DNA of 64,000 nt from Xenorhabdus griffiniae (GTDB taxonomy: Bacteria > Pseudomonadota > Gammaproteobacteria > Enterobacterales > Enterobacteriaceae), in NCBI RefSeq assembly GCF_001028135.1, contig NZ_LDNM01000016.1, positions 62,001 to 126,000 of the forward strand. The letters are read 5' to 3'. Shown here piece by piece: positions 19,823 through 28,809 of this stretch (within the stretch, counting starts at the first letter, position 1; the number at the start of each line of letters is the position of its first letter). The notes below the pieces were generated by a model. That model was not told the origin of the DNA and did no database searches. It was given only the letters and a program-made list of their open reading frames with translations. Made by a program: the position numbers and the translations under genes.

Positions 19823-19945
19823 GTGGCCGTGTTCAAGCCATGAAGGCTTTCTGCCATAATTTATATTCCACACATTCTTGTGTTGTGATAGTGGCTTTCT
19901 ATTCTTTGAACGCAAAGTTTTTGGACAAAAAGCTATTTTTGAACG

Positions 19946-20006
19946 GGAGCCTATCTCTGCGAGTCGTGTTCGTTGTGAATAACGGCATTGAATGGAAATA
20001 GGCTCC
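19946..20006. repeat. Inverted-end element in the mscS leader
   Basis: GGAGCCTAT (19946-19954) and ATAGGCTCC (19998-20006) are perfect inverted ends enclosing 43 bp. The right end continues CAACAATCAC, like CAATAACCAT after the right arm of the aceE-leader hairpin (10340-10360). The two elements look related. This one sits at the junction between two ancestral gene blocks. Confidence 0.6.
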
Positions 20007-20027
20007 AACAATCACGGTGGGCTTTGT

Positions 20028-20900
20028 ATGGAAAAGATCAATCTGTCAAATGAGATTGATAAAGCGGCAAACTGGTTTACCAACAATCAGGATCTACTGA
20101 TTCAGTATGTGGTAAACATCGTATCTGCCTTTTTGATCCTTATCGTTGGCTTATTTGTTGCCAAGTTGGTTAATAAAGCCATTAAGCGTGTTATGTCCCT
20201 ACGTGGCATTGATGCCACCATTTCTGATTTTCTGGCCGCGATTATTCGTTACGCCATCATCGCGTTTACGATTATTGCTGTTCTTGGGAAATTGGGTATT
20301 CAGACTGCTTCTGTGATTGCAGTCATCGGTGCCGCAGGTTTAGCGGTAGGTCTGGCATTGCAAGGCTCACTGTCTAATTTTGCTGCCGGTGTTTTATTGG
20401 TGCTTTTCCGCCCACTGCGTACTGGCGAATATGTCAGCATTGGTGCCGTGGAAGGAACTGTCATGCAAGTACAGATTTTCTCGACAACATTGCGCACGGC
20501 AGATGGCCGTATCATTGTGATCCCTAACGGTAAGATTATCGCGGACAATATTATCAATATCAGCCGTGAACCAGATCGCCGTACCCAAATTATGGTAGGT
20601 GTTGCGTATGATGCGGATATTGATGAAGTGAAAAGAGTGTTGGATGATGTGATTCAGGAAGATAAACGCATTCAACATGAAAAAGGTGTCACTATTCGCC
20701 TGCATGAAATGGCACCTTCATCATTGAACTTTATTGTGCGTGTGTGGACCACCAATGGTGACGCCTGGAACGTCTATTGGGATTTGATGGAAAACTTTAA
20801 GCGTGCTTTGGATAGGCACAATATCGGCATTCCATTCCCGCAAATGGATGTTTATCTGCATCAGCAAAATGGTGTTTTACAGAAGAAGACGGACGAATAA
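20028..20900 (+). CDS. mscS: Small-conductance mechanosensitive channel MscS
   Basis: Heptameric inner-membrane channel that opens under membrane tension to release solutes during hypo-osmotic shock. The ATG at 20028 gives 290 aa (E. coli 286); the in-frame upstream start falls inside the inverted-end element and is rejected. Three transmembrane helices are visible: residues about 28-48, 65-85 and 95-130. The pore helix TM3 has the Gly/Ala pattern [19 protein letters not shown]. The cytoplasmic vestibule follows, with [13 protein letters not shown] and [13 protein letters not shown]. Confidence 0.95.
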   Translation: MEKINLSNEIDKAANWFTNNQDLLIQYVVNIVSAFLILIVGLFVAKLVNKAIKRVMSLRGIDATISDFLAAIIRYAIIAFTIIAVLGKLGIQTASVIAVIGAAGLAVGLALQGSLSNFAAGVLLVLFRPLRTGEYVSIGAVEGTVMQVQIFSTTLRTADGRIIVIPNGKIIADNIINISREPDRRTQIMVGVAYDADIDEVKRVLDDVIQEDKRIQHEKGVTIRLHEMAPSSLNFIVRVWTTNGDAWNVYWDLMENFKRALDRHNIGIPFPQMDVYLHQQNGVLQKKTDE

Positions 20901-21055
20901 TCAAGATATCGTGGTGTGAGAATTTCTCACATCACCTTTCCTAATGATGTATTAGAATCATTCATTTTTACTAATTTTCTCTATAGATTACTTCTCTCTA
21001 GAGAGTGTGCTAATGTTTTTGAAAGCGCCTTATTCATGTAACTTTAGGAGGTTTT

Positions 21056-21790
21056 GTGAAACGTAGATCACTGGTATTGGCCGCAATGATGGCTTTAGGA
21101 AGCCTGCCTTGCATGACAGCTTCCGCTGCTGACTCACTCTCTATTCCACATATTTCCACCTCTGGTAACGCGATAGTTAAAGCGGCACCAGATATGGCTA
21201 CTCTGGTAATCCATGTGAGTGAAACGCAAAAGGGTGCGGCAGAAGCAAAGAAAAAAGTCGATGAACGAGTGGCGAAATATTTTGATTTCCTGAAAAACAG
21301 TGGCATCGAAAAAAAAGATATTGATGCTGCTAATTTGCGCACCCAGCCAGAATATCAATATGAACAAAAGAGTGGAAAATCAAGTATTACAGGTTATCGG
21401 GCGTCGCGTTCAGTTGAAGTGCAAGTTAACAAGCTAGAGCAACTGAATGCCTTATTGGATGGTGCCCTGAAAGCAGGGCTGAATGAAATTAACTCGGTTC
21501 AGTTTGGTGTCAACAATCCGCAACGTTATCGCGATGAAGCCAGACAAAAAGCCATCGAGAATGCCATTCAACAGGCAACGACATTGGCAAAAGGGTTCAA
21601 CAGTAAGTTAGGCCCTGTGTATAGCATTAATTATCGTGCGCCTGAAGCTGTGCCTATACCAATGAGTCGTCTGAAATACCAGGCTGATTTGTTGGCAGCG
21701 CCCGCTTCTGGCTCTGCCAGCGAAACTTACGAACCACAGAGCATAGAGTTTTCTGATCATGTTGATGCCGTTTTTGAATTACAGCGTTAA
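21056..21790 (+). CDS. yggE: Periplasmic SIMPL-domain protein YggE
   Basis: SIMPL/DUF541 protein linked to oxidative-stress tolerance in E. coli; its mechanism is unknown. It starts with GTG (21056) behind a strong TAGGAGG. The N-terminus [20 protein letters not shown] followed by TASAAD is a Sec signal peptide with likely cleavage after ASA. The mature domain contains the SIMPL core, with [20 protein letters not shown] and [12 protein letters not shown]. The length is 244 aa. Its stop overlaps the convergent argP stop by 4 nt. Confidence 0.92.
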   Translation: MKRRSLVLAAMMALGSLPCMTASAADSLSIPHISTSGNAIVKAAPDMATLVIHVSETQKGAAEAKKKVDERVAKYFDFLKNSGIEKKDIDAANLRTQPEYQYEQKSGKSSITGYRASRSVEVQVNKLEQLNALLDGALKAGLNEINSVQFGVNNPQRYRDEARQKAIENAIQQATTLAKGFNSKLGPVYSINYRAPEAVPIPMSRLKYQADLLAAPASGSASETYEPQSIEFSDHVDAVFELQR

Positions 21791-22692
21791 TGAGCATCAT
21801 CTTCCTGACGTAACATCTGGCGTCCTCGTTTTAGCAGGGCGTCAGTGACTTTTCTCATCGTTCCGCTTTCAGGGGCAAAACGATGCCAATAAAGCATACG
21901 ACGTTGGCACAGCCCTGGTGTGAGATCGACTAACTCACCGGCTTTTAGCTCTTTGTCGATTTGCAAGTGTGGGATCATGCAACAAGTCGAACTTTGTTTT
22001 GCCAGTTGAACGAATGCTTCGGAAGAATTCACGATATGGCAGGGCACACTTCCCGGCGATAAATCGAAATTCTGTTGTAAAAATGCTTGATGCATATCAT
22101 CTAAATGGTCAAATGCAACCGCAGGTGCTTTCAGTAATGCTGAACGCGTGACGCCATTCGGGAAAAAACGGTCTGCAAACGCCGGAGAGGCGACAAACAG
22201 GTAATCCAGAGCGCCTAATTTATCAACTAAGCAGCTTGGCAGAGGTTGAGACTGAATACTAATTGCCCCGACGACTTCACCACGCCGTAAACGCTCCTGA
22301 GTACGGGTTTCATCTTCTACTTGAATATTTAACCGAATAGGTAGATCAGACAAAACCGGATGGAGAGCCGGTAAAAGCCACGTTGCCAGGCTGTCTGCAT
22401 TAACAGCAAGGGAAAGCAATAACGGGATCTCATTACTATTTTCATCACCCAGCCATTGTGCTTCCAGCATTTCCACCTGATGTAATAGCGCAAGCAACTT
22501 TTGCCCTTGCTCTGTCGGGTGGGGAGGAACAGTGCGTACCAATAGTGGCTGACCAAACATATTTTCTAATTGCTTGATTCTCTGGGATACCGCTGATTGA
22601 GTAATACAAAGTTTTTGCGCTGCCCGCTCGAAACCACGTTCTTTGATCACTGCGTCTAATGCTTGCAATGATCGGTAATCAGGACGTTTCAT
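21787..22692 (-). CDS. argP: LysR-family regulator ArgP (IciA)
   Basis: LysR-type regulator that activates argO and other genes in response to arginine and lysine, formerly called inhibitor of chromosome initiation. The ATG at 22692 ([15 protein letters not shown]) matches the E. coli start; an in-frame start 27 nt upstream adds a non-conserved leader. The protein is 301 aa. The helix-turn-helix covers residues about 18-37 ([20 protein letters not shown]), followed by the periplasmic-binding-like effector domain. It diverges from rpiA as in E. coli. Confidence 0.95.
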   Translation of the reverse strand: MKRPDYRSLQALDAVIKERGFERAAQKLCITQSAVSQRIKQLENMFGQPLLVRTVPPHPTEQGQKLLALLHQVEMLEAQWLGDENSNEIPLLLSLAVNADSLATWLLPALHPVLSDLPIRLNIQVEDETRTQERLRRGEVVGAISIQSQPLPSCLVDKLGALDYLFVASPAFADRFFPNGVTRSALLKAPAVAFDHLDDMHQAFLQQNFDLSPGSVPCHIVNSSEAFVQLAKQSSTCCMIPHLQIDKELKAGELVDLTPGLCQRRMLYWHRFAPESGTMRKVTDALLKRGRQMLRQEDDAH

Positions 22693-22855
22693 TGAAAATA
22701 AGATTCTCCGTGTTTGCACTTTTTGTGTTACAGCTCAATAAAAACCATTATGTGGCCTAACCAGCACTATGCCATATTTTTTCATGAGGTGAGCCAATAT
22801 TGTTTATACTAGACGTCAGATTTTTCCTTGTAACTGATTATAGGCTGTGATCAAT

Positions 22856-23515
22856 ATGACTCAGGACGAACTGAAAAAAGCAGTAGGTTGGGCGGCATTG
22901 GAATACGTTAAACCAGGTACAATTGTCGGTGTGGGTACAGGTTCTACCGCCGCGCATTTTATTGATGCGTTAGGCACTATCAAAGATAAAATTGAAGGTA
23001 CTGTGTCAAGTTCAGACGCATCGACTGAGAAATTGAAAAGTCTCGGTATTCCTGTGTTTGACTGCAATGAGGTTGACGCTTTGGATATTTACGTTGATGG
23101 TGCTGATGAAATTAATGGTCAAATGCAGATGATCAAAGGCGGCGGTGCAGCGTTGACCAGAGAAAAAATCATCGCGGCGGGTGCGAAGAAATTTATCTGT
23201 ATTATTGATTCGTCTAAGCAAGTCGATGTGTTAGGCAAATTCCCTCTGCCAGTTGAAGTCATCCCAATGGCACGGGCTTATGTGGCTCGTGAGCTGGTGA
23301 AATTGGGCGGAACACCGGTTTATCGTGAAAACGTAGTCACTGACAATGGTAATCATATTCTGGATGTTCACAACCTCTCGATTGTTGATCCCATTGCGTT
23401 AGAAAATAAGATCAATGGGATCGCTGGCGTGGTGACAGTGGGCCTTTTTGCTAACCGGGGAGCAAACGTAGTACTGGTAGGGACTGCGGATGGCGTTAAG
23501 ACGCTCACTGAATAA
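22856..23515 (+). CDS. rpiA: Ribose-5-phosphate isomerase A RpiA
   Basis: Interconverts ribose 5-phosphate and ribulose 5-phosphate in the pentose phosphate pathway. The ATG at 22856 gives 219 aa, the E. coli length, starting [17 protein letters not shown]; a GTG 9 nt upstream is less likely. The phosphate loop [12 protein letters not shown], the catalytic DGADEI and the [12 protein letters not shown] motif with the active-site lysine and glutamate are all intact. A strong terminator follows. Confidence 0.97.
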   Translation: MTQDELKKAVGWAALEYVKPGTIVGVGTGSTAAHFIDALGTIKDKIEGTVSSSDASTEKLKSLGIPVFDCNEVDALDIYVDGADEINGQMQMIKGGGAALTREKIIAAGAKKFICIIDSSKQVDVLGKFPLPVEVIPMARAYVARELVKLGGTPVYRENVVTDNGNHILDVHNLSIVDPIALENKINGIAGVVTVGLFANRGANVVLVGTADGVKTLTE

Positions 23516-23522
23516 GCATTTA

Positions 23523-23564
23523 TTGAGGGCAGAATAATCTGCTCTCAAAATATTTTTATTTTTA
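23523..23564 (+). terminator. Terminator of rpiA
   Basis: The stem TTGAGGGCAGA/TCTGCTCTCAA with a 4-nt loop and a single mismatch is followed by a long T/A-rich tail with two runs of five T. Confidence 0.9.
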
Positions 23565-23581
23565 TTCAAAACAGAAAATTT

Positions 23582-23597
23582 AGTGATATATATCACT
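23582..23597. promoter_or_regulatory. Perfect 16-bp palindrome upstream of serA (CRP-like)
   Basis: AGTGATATATATCACT is a perfect palindrome with the GTGA-N6-TCAC spacing of CRP sites, 189 bp before serA. CRP and Lrp control serA in E. coli. The outer bases differ from the CRP consensus (TGTGA/TCACA), so the assignment is tentative. Confidence 0.4.
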
Positions 23598-23785
23598 TTT
23601 ATGTCTAAAAAAACCGCAAAACTCTGCCTTTATCCCGTAACGAATTATTTTACTTTGCATAACAACTTATTTACTGTTGCTTATTCTGTGATATAAGCAA
23701 TCGATTGTATTGCCGTTACTGTTTTTTTTGTTATTTTGGTGGCGTCGATATGCATTATGAAAGTAAGTACAACTAGGGCGGGCAA

Positions 23786-25027
23786 ATGGTTAAGGTATCT
23801 TTAGAAAAGGACAAAATTAAATTTCTGCTGCTGGAAGGCGTTCACCAAAGCGCAGTAGATAGCCTGAAAGCGGCAGGGTACAGCAATATTGAATATCACA
23901 AAGGGGCATTAGAACCGGAAGAATTGAAAGCCGCGATCCGTGATGCCCGATTTGTCGGTATTCGTTCCCGCACCCAATTGACCGAAGAGATTTTCGCCGC
24001 AGCGGAAAAACTGGTTGCAGTTGGGTGTTTTTGTATTGGCACTAATCAGGTTGACCTGAAAGCGGCGGCAAAGCGCGGTATTCCGGTATTTAATGCGCCT
24101 TTTTCCAATACGCGTTCGGTCGCTGAAATGGTATTGGGTGAACTGTTGCTGCTGTTACGCCGTATTCCTGAGGCGAATGCCAAAGCCCACAATGGGGTAT
24201 GGGATAAGCAAGCAAAAGGTTGCTACGAAGCGCGCGGAAAAAAATTAGGCATTATCGGTTACGGGCATATTGGTACACAGCTTGGCATTTTGGCGGAAAA
24301 TATTGGCCTGAATGTCTATTTCTATGATATTGAAAATAAATTGCCATTAGGTAATGCACAGCAAGTTCATCATTTGTCTGAATTATTGAATATGAGTGAT
24401 GTTGTGAGCCTACATGTTCCCGAAACTGCTTCAACCAAAAATATGATTGGCGCAGCAGAAATGGAATTGATGAAACCAGGTTCAATTCTGATCAACGCAT
24501 CACGGGGTACGGTAATTGATATTGAAGCCCTCAGCAATGCGTTGGAAATCGGGCATCTTTCTGGTGCCGCGATTGACGTTTTTCCTCATGAACCCGCAAC
24601 AAACAATGATCCCTTTATCTCACCATTGAGCCAGTTTGATAACGTACTGCTGACGCCACATATTGGGGGATCGACACAAGAGGCCCAGCAAAATATCGGT
24701 TATGAAGTTTCTGGTAAACTGGTCAAATATTCTGATAATGGTTCGACATTATCAGCGGTCAATTTTCCCGAAGTCTCGCTCCCTGTTCATGCCAAGGATA
24801 CGAACCGATTACTGCATATCCATGAAAACCGCCCGGGTATCTTGACCAGTATTAACCAAGTGTTCACTGAGCAAGAAATCAATATTGATGCTCAATATCT
24901 GCGGACTGACAGCGGCATTGGTTATGTAGTAATTGATATCACGACGGAGAATCCAGCTCAGGCTGAATTGGTCTTGCAGAAACTGAAGGACTTGCCGGGC
25001 ACGATCCGTTCTCGCTTGCTTTACTGA
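23786..25027 (+). CDS. serA: D-3-phosphoglycerate dehydrogenase SerA
   Basis: First committed step of serine synthesis: oxidises 3-phosphoglycerate to phosphohydroxypyruvate with NAD+. The protein is 413 aa (E. coli 410). The NAD motif is GKKLGIIGYGHIGTQLG. The catalytic residues are in NASRGTVIDIEAL (Arg), DVFPHEPATN (Glu) and LTPHIGGSTQEAQ (His). A C-terminal ACT domain (residues about 335-413, LLHIHENRPGILTSINQVF) provides serine feedback inhibition. It is encoded singly; serine feeds the gcv genes downstream. Confidence 0.97.
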   Translation: MVKVSLEKDKIKFLLLEGVHQSAVDSLKAAGYSNIEYHKGALEPEELKAAIRDARFVGIRSRTQLTEEIFAAAEKLVAVGCFCIGTNQVDLKAAAKRGIPVFNAPFSNTRSVAEMVLGELLLLLRRIPEANAKAHNGVWDKQAKGCYEARGKKLGIIGYGHIGTQLGILAENIGLNVYFYDIENKLPLGNAQQVHHLSELLNMSDVVSLHVPETASTKNMIGAAEMELMKPGSILINASRGTVIDIEALSNALEIGHLSGAAIDVFPHEPATNNDPFISPLSQFDNVLLTPHIGGSTQEAQQNIGYEVSGKLVKYSDNGSTLSAVNFPEVSLPVHAKDTNRLLHIHENRPGILTSINQVFTEQEINIDAQYLRTDSGIGYVVIDITTENPAQAELVLQKLKDLPGTIRSRLLY

Positions 25028-25124
25028 GATATGATTGCTCGTTAACAAGGATCGTGATTGATTAGAAAGTCAGGGGCTATTGAAGACACAATAGCTCCTG
25101 TTAATCACTGAGTAGAATCGTCGT

Positions 25125-25721
25125 TCATATCCATCGCCATACTTTTTCTGGGGTCATGATCTCTGGCAGAGGAATATCCCAACTCGCACTGGGTAGTTTC
25201 TCAACTAACTGAAAATTGTGGGCTAATCCAATCGGATAAAAATTCTGTTGTTGCCATTTTGCGAGAGTCCTATCGTAGAATCCCCCCCCCATCCCTAAGC
25301 GTTGCCCTGTACAATCGAAAGCGACCAAAGGAATAAACATGACATCAAGTTCAGCGATGGGTAAAACCTGCCGAACATCCAACTGAGGCTCTTCGATATT
25401 AAAGCGATTACGAATAAGAGGCATATCGGCGCAATAACGGAGAAACAGCAGGTGATTGCGGCTGAAAGGATGCAATATTGGCAAATAGACCTGTTTGTTT
25501 TGCTGCCAAAATTGTTGAATTAGCAGACGCGTATCTAATTCTCCATCAAAGGAGAGATAGAGGGCAATTTTATCAGCTTGCTGGATTTTAGGGTGCGCTA
25601 TAGCCTGTTTAACGGCTTGTTGAGCAAATTGCGATTGTTGTTCAGGGGATAGATTTTGCCGTAGCTGCCGAATTTTTTTTCTAATGGAATTGCGCAGAGA
25701 AAAAGAGGGATCTGATTGCAT
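25125..25721 (-). CDS. fau: 5-formyltetrahydrofolate cyclo-ligase Fau (YgfA)
   Basis: Converts 5-formyl-THF to 5,10-methenyl-THF using ATP, clearing an inhibitory folate by-product of serine hydroxymethyltransferase. The protein is 198 aa. The ATP-binding signature LGMGGGFYDRTLAKWQQ and the N-terminal RNSIRKKIRQLRQNLSPEQQ are typical. It lies downstream of the 6S RNA gene on the same strand, as in E. coli, where the two are co-transcribed. Confidence 0.94.
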   Translation of the reverse strand: MQSDPSFSLRNSIRKKIRQLRQNLSPEQQSQFAQQAVKQAIAHPKIQQADKIALYLSFDGELDTRLLIQQFWQQNKQVYLPILHPFSRNHLLFLRYCADMPLIRNRFNIEEPQLDVRQVLPIAELDVMFIPLVAFDCTGQRLGMGGGFYDRTLAKWQQQNFYPIGLAHNFQLVEKLPSASWDIPLPEIMTPEKVWRWI

Positions 25722-25775
25722 GATACCTGCCTGTTAATTAACACAGCAAAGGATACAAAACAGATAAAGAATGAG

Positions 25776-25960
25776 AAGTTCTCCAAGATGCCGTTACAGG
25801 TGGTAACCCTTGAACCCTTGGTTCAAGGTGAACGTAGCGTCGTTGCTATTAGGCTTCTTGGTCTGACCAAGCATGCTCACAAGAAACGTAGCACCACATT
25901 CTATAGAGATGAAATATCGGCTCAGGGGACTTCCCTGCTCACGAACACCTCAGAGAAAAT
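25776..25960 (-). ncRNA. ssrS: 6S RNA (SsrS)
   Basis: About 185-nt RNA that mimics an open promoter and sequesters sigma-70 RNA polymerase in stationary phase. On the minus strand it begins ATTTTCTCTGAGGTGTTCGT and contains the near-invariant segments AGTCCCCTGAGCCGATATTT, GAGCATGCTTGGTC and CACCTTGAACCAAGGGTTCA. It ends with GGCATCTTGGAGAACTTC, which pairs with the 5' end to close the terminal stem. The position between zapA and fau on the same strand is the classic one. Ends are estimated by comparison with E. coli 6S (184 nt). Confidence 0.95.
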
Positions 25961-26106
25961 TTTTTGCTGCTTAAACCAACTAAATAGGCTTTAAGCAATG
26001 CTATGAAGCCTATTGTATGGAACTAAACGAAGAAAGCAACTGCTTATATTAATCTATAGTGACTACTGCCTGATTTATCAACAAGATTAAGTTGACGACT
26101 GGAGTA

Positions 26107-26412
26107 TCAGGTCACTTTACCTTGCTCTAACAGTGCCTTTTCAATGGATTGCTGGAGCATTTTTATTTTTTGTTCCATATTGTAAGCATAGTCACGGGTT
26201 TTCATCTTCTCCTGTGCCAACTCGTGACAGACATTCAGTGCCACAATAAAAACCAGTTGCTCAGTGTTAGTGACTCTGGTGCGTTCTTTAAGGTTATGCA
26301 AACGCTGGTCAAGTTCCTCAGCAGCAGCTTGCAACGCTTCAACCTGCTCTGTTGGACAATTGACACGTAATGACCGCCCAAAAATCTGAATATCTACTGG
26401 TTGTGCAGACAT
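26107..26412 (-). CDS. zapA: Cell division protein ZapA
   Basis: FtsZ-ring stabiliser that binds and bundles FtsZ and links it to ZapB. The protein is 101 aa (E. coli 109). The N-terminal beta-rich head [17 protein letters not shown] is followed by a long coiled coil (residues about 25-101) that forms the dimer and tetramer. Divergent from ygfB and upstream of ssrS-fau as in E. coli. Confidence 0.94.
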   Translation of the reverse strand: MSAQPVDIQIFGRSLRVNCPTEQVEALQAAAEELDQRLHNLKERTRVTNTEQLVFIVALNVCHELAQEKMKTRDYAYNMEQKIKMLQQSIEKALLEQGKVT

Positions 26413-26810
26413 GACACCTTCCTGATTTATTATTGTGCCGATACCTTGATGTTGATATATATCCCTTATTTCTCAAATTGCGGCTTTGTTGCCAGAGCTG
26501 TAATCTGAAATCTATTGGGTATAAAGTAAATTATGGTATAAAACAAGGCCGACACCAATCATTACCGTACAATACCAAAAGCCCCTTTTTCTTCCCTTCA
26601 TCTTCAAGCCGCTGTTTTTGGGCAATGTTCACTTATCCCAGTCAATGAATTATAGATATAAAGTATCTATGTTTTGGGGATTCGTGCCCTTGCTATCAAC
26701 GCGGCATCTCGAAATCGATTGGGGATATATCGGTGTGTGCTGTCTGGTATAGCGACTCCCCTTGATGGTAGCATAGCATGAACTTATATCGCCAACGATG
26801 ATCAATATAC
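26413..26810. other. Divergent gap zapA-ygfB (398 bp)
   Basis: Holds the divergent promoters and one ERIC-like element (26458-26523). The 71-codon plus-strand reading frame at 26433-26648 has no ribosome-binding site or recognisable content and is considered spurious. Confidence 0.5.
26458..26523. repeat. ERIC-like palindromic remnant
   Basis: Starts TATATCCCTTATTTC and ends GAAATCTATTGGGTATA: the ends are inverted imperfect copies. The inner part CAAATTGCGGCTTTGTTGCC resembles the inner part of enterobacterial ERIC elements. At about 66 bp it would be an internally deleted form. Confidence 0.45.
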
Positions 26811-27386
26811 ATGTCTATACAAAACTCATTACCTAATTATCAATCATTTGATGAAATTTTGCATCAACAGTCCGTTGCCCTGACCGCCGCAGAAATACAT
26901 GGCTTAATCAGTGGGTTACTATGCAGTGGAAATCACGAGAGTAGTTGGCAGACACTGGTGCATGATCTTGCGAATGATGGACTGGCATTTTCTCAGGTTT
27001 TGGCTCTGCCGCTGAAGGAATTGTACGAAACGACGTTTGAATTGCTGGATGACAGTAGTTTCTCGTTCCATCTGTTGCTTCCTGATGAAGAGGCGGGAGT
27101 TTTTGAATGCGCAGAAGCGTTGTCGGGATGGGTCAACCACTTTCTGCTCGGATTGGGCGTAGCCAATCCTAAATTGACAGAAAATCCAGAAATTCAGGAG
27201 ATTATCACCGATTTACGTAACATCGGCATGTTGGGCTATGACGAAAACGAAGATCAGGAAGAGCTATCTCAAGCCCTTGAAGAAGTACTGGAATATGTCC
27301 GTGTTGCGGTTCAACTCTGTTATATCGCGTTTGCGACACCTAAAACCGTAGGCAGTGCAAAAAATGAAAAACCAACATTGCACTGA
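26811..27386 (+). CDS. ygfB: UPF0149 family protein YgfB
   Basis: Conserved all-helical protein of the YgfB/YecA family, function not established in enterobacteria. The protein is 191 aa. Recognisable family segments are [17 protein letters not shown] near residue 23 and the acidic [23 protein letters not shown]. It lacks the SEC-C zinc tail of YecA. It precedes pepP-ubiH-ubiI, the same order as E. coli, and is separated from pepP by 82 bp containing a short repeat. Confidence 0.9.
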   Translation: MSIQNSLPNYQSFDEILHQQSVALTAAEIHGLISGLLCSGNHESSWQTLVHDLANDGLAFSQVLALPLKELYETTFELLDDSSFSFHLLLPDEEAGVFECAEALSGWVNHFLLGLGVANPKLTENPEIQEIITDLRNIGMLGYDENEDQEELSQALEEVLEYVRVAVQLCYIAFATPKTVGSAKNEKPTLH

Positions 27387-27398
27387 TTGGCGGTATTC

Positions 27399-27436
27399 AC
27401 CCTATAAATTTCAAGCCTTGGAAGATAAGGGGTATA
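27399..27436. repeat. Short ERIC-like element between ygfB and pepP
   Basis: ACCCTATAAATTTCAAGCC at one end and GAAGATAAGGGGTATA at the other form imperfect inverted ends. The arrangement matches the other short elements in this window. Confidence 0.35.
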
Positions 27437-27468
27437 CCAACTAATAATATGGAATTGCAGGAGAGGGT

Positions 27469-28785
27469 ATGACTAAACAAGAATATTTATCCCGTCGTCA
27501 GGCATTATTGTCAAAAATGGCCCCGGCCAGTGCGGCTATCATTTTTTCGGCCCCGCTTGCGACACGTAATTCAGATAGTGAATATCCCTACCGTCAGAAC
27601 AGTGATTTTCTGTATCTGACCGGTTTCAGTGAACCGGAAGCGGTTCTGATACTGATCAAAAGCGATGAGACCCACAATCACAGTGTGTTATTTAATCGTG
27701 TTCGCGATTTGACGGCGGAAATTTGGTTTGGTCGTCGTCTTGGACAAGGCGCTGCACTGGAAAAATTGGGGGTGGATCGTGCCTTGCCATTTGGCGATCT
27801 CGATGAACAACTCTATTTATTGTTGAATGGCTTGGAAGTGGTTTATCACGCTCAGGGCGAATTTGAATACGCGGATAACCTCTTTTTTAGTGCTTTAGAT
27901 AAATTGCGCAAAAACAGCCGCCGTAACTTCAAAGCGCCAACGGTCATCGCAGACTGGCGCCCGTGGCTGCACGAAATGCGTCTGTTTAAATCAGACGCTG
28001 AATTAGAAACCCTGCGCAAAGCCGGGGAAATCAGCGCACAGGCGCATATCAGGGCGATGCAGGCTTGCCGCCCTGGTATGTTTGAATATCAGCTTGAAGC
28101 TGAAATCCACTATGAATTTACCCGTCAAGGCGCACGTTACCCTGCTTATAACACCATTGTTGGCGCGGGAGATAATGCCTGTATCCTGCATTACACTGAA
28201 AATGAACGCCGTATGAAAGCGGGTGATTTGGTGTTGATCGATGCGGGATGTGAATATCAGGGATATGCAGGTGACATTACGCGGACATTTCCGGTAAATG
28301 GCCAGTTTACGCGCCCTCAACGTGAAATCTACGATATTGTGCTGGAAGCTATTAATTTTTCCCTTGAGCTATATAAGCCGGGGACCAGCATAAGCGAAGT
28401 TACCGGACAAGTCGTACGCATCATGGTGAAAGGGTTGGTAAAATTGGGAATTATGCATGGTGAAGTCGAACAATTGATCGAAACCAATGCTTACCGTCAA
28501 TTTTTCATGCATGGTTTAAGTCACTGGTTGGGGCTGGATGTACATGATGTCGGCGATTACGGTGTTGACCGCGATCGTATTCTGGAACCTGGCATGGTGC
28601 TGACTGTAGAACCTGGACTTTACATTGCACCCGATGCGGATGTCCCGCCGGAATACCGGGGTATCGGTATTCGTATTGAAGATGACATTGTGATAACAGA
28701 AACAGGAAATGAAAACCTGACTGAGTCTGTCGTGAAAGATCCCGATGAGATAGAAGCTCTGATGGTACAGGCAAAGCACAGTTAA
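27469..28785 (+). CDS. pepP: Xaa-Pro aminopeptidase PepP
   Basis: Manganese metallopeptidase (M24B) that releases N-terminal residues preceding proline. The protein is 438 aa (E. coli 441). The N-terminal creatinase-like domain is followed by the pita-bread catalytic domain with ligands in LVLIDAGCEYQGYAGDITRT (Asp, Asp), FMHGLSHWLGLDVHD (His), VLTVEPGLY (Glu) and GIGIRIEDDIVIT (Glu). The start has a GGAGAGG ribosome-binding site. It leads the pepP-ubiH-ubiI group. Confidence 0.96.
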   Translation: MTKQEYLSRRQALLSKMAPASAAIIFSAPLATRNSDSEYPYRQNSDFLYLTGFSEPEAVLILIKSDETHNHSVLFNRVRDLTAEIWFGRRLGQGAALEKLGVDRALPFGDLDEQLYLLLNGLEVVYHAQGEFEYADNLFFSALDKLRKNSRRNFKAPTVIADWRPWLHEMRLFKSDAELETLRKAGEISAQAHIRAMQACRPGMFEYQLEAEIHYEFTRQGARYPAYNTIVGAGDNACILHYTENERRMKAGDLVLIDAGCEYQGYAGDITRTFPVNGQFTRPQREIYDIVLEAINFSLELYKPGTSISEVTGQVVRIMVKGLVKLGIMHGEVEQLIETNAYRQFFMHGLSHWLGLDVHDVGDYGVDRDRILEPGMVLTVEPGLYIAPDADVPPEYRGIGIRIEDDIVITETGNENLTESVVKDPDEIEALMVQAKHS

Positions 28786-28809
28786 GGTTAACGTGATCAG
28801 GAAGTGATA

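Noticed and set aside
26433-26648. 71-codon plus-strand frame between zapA and ygfB
   Set aside because: Cysteine-rich random-looking product, includes the ERIC-like element, no ribosome-binding site.
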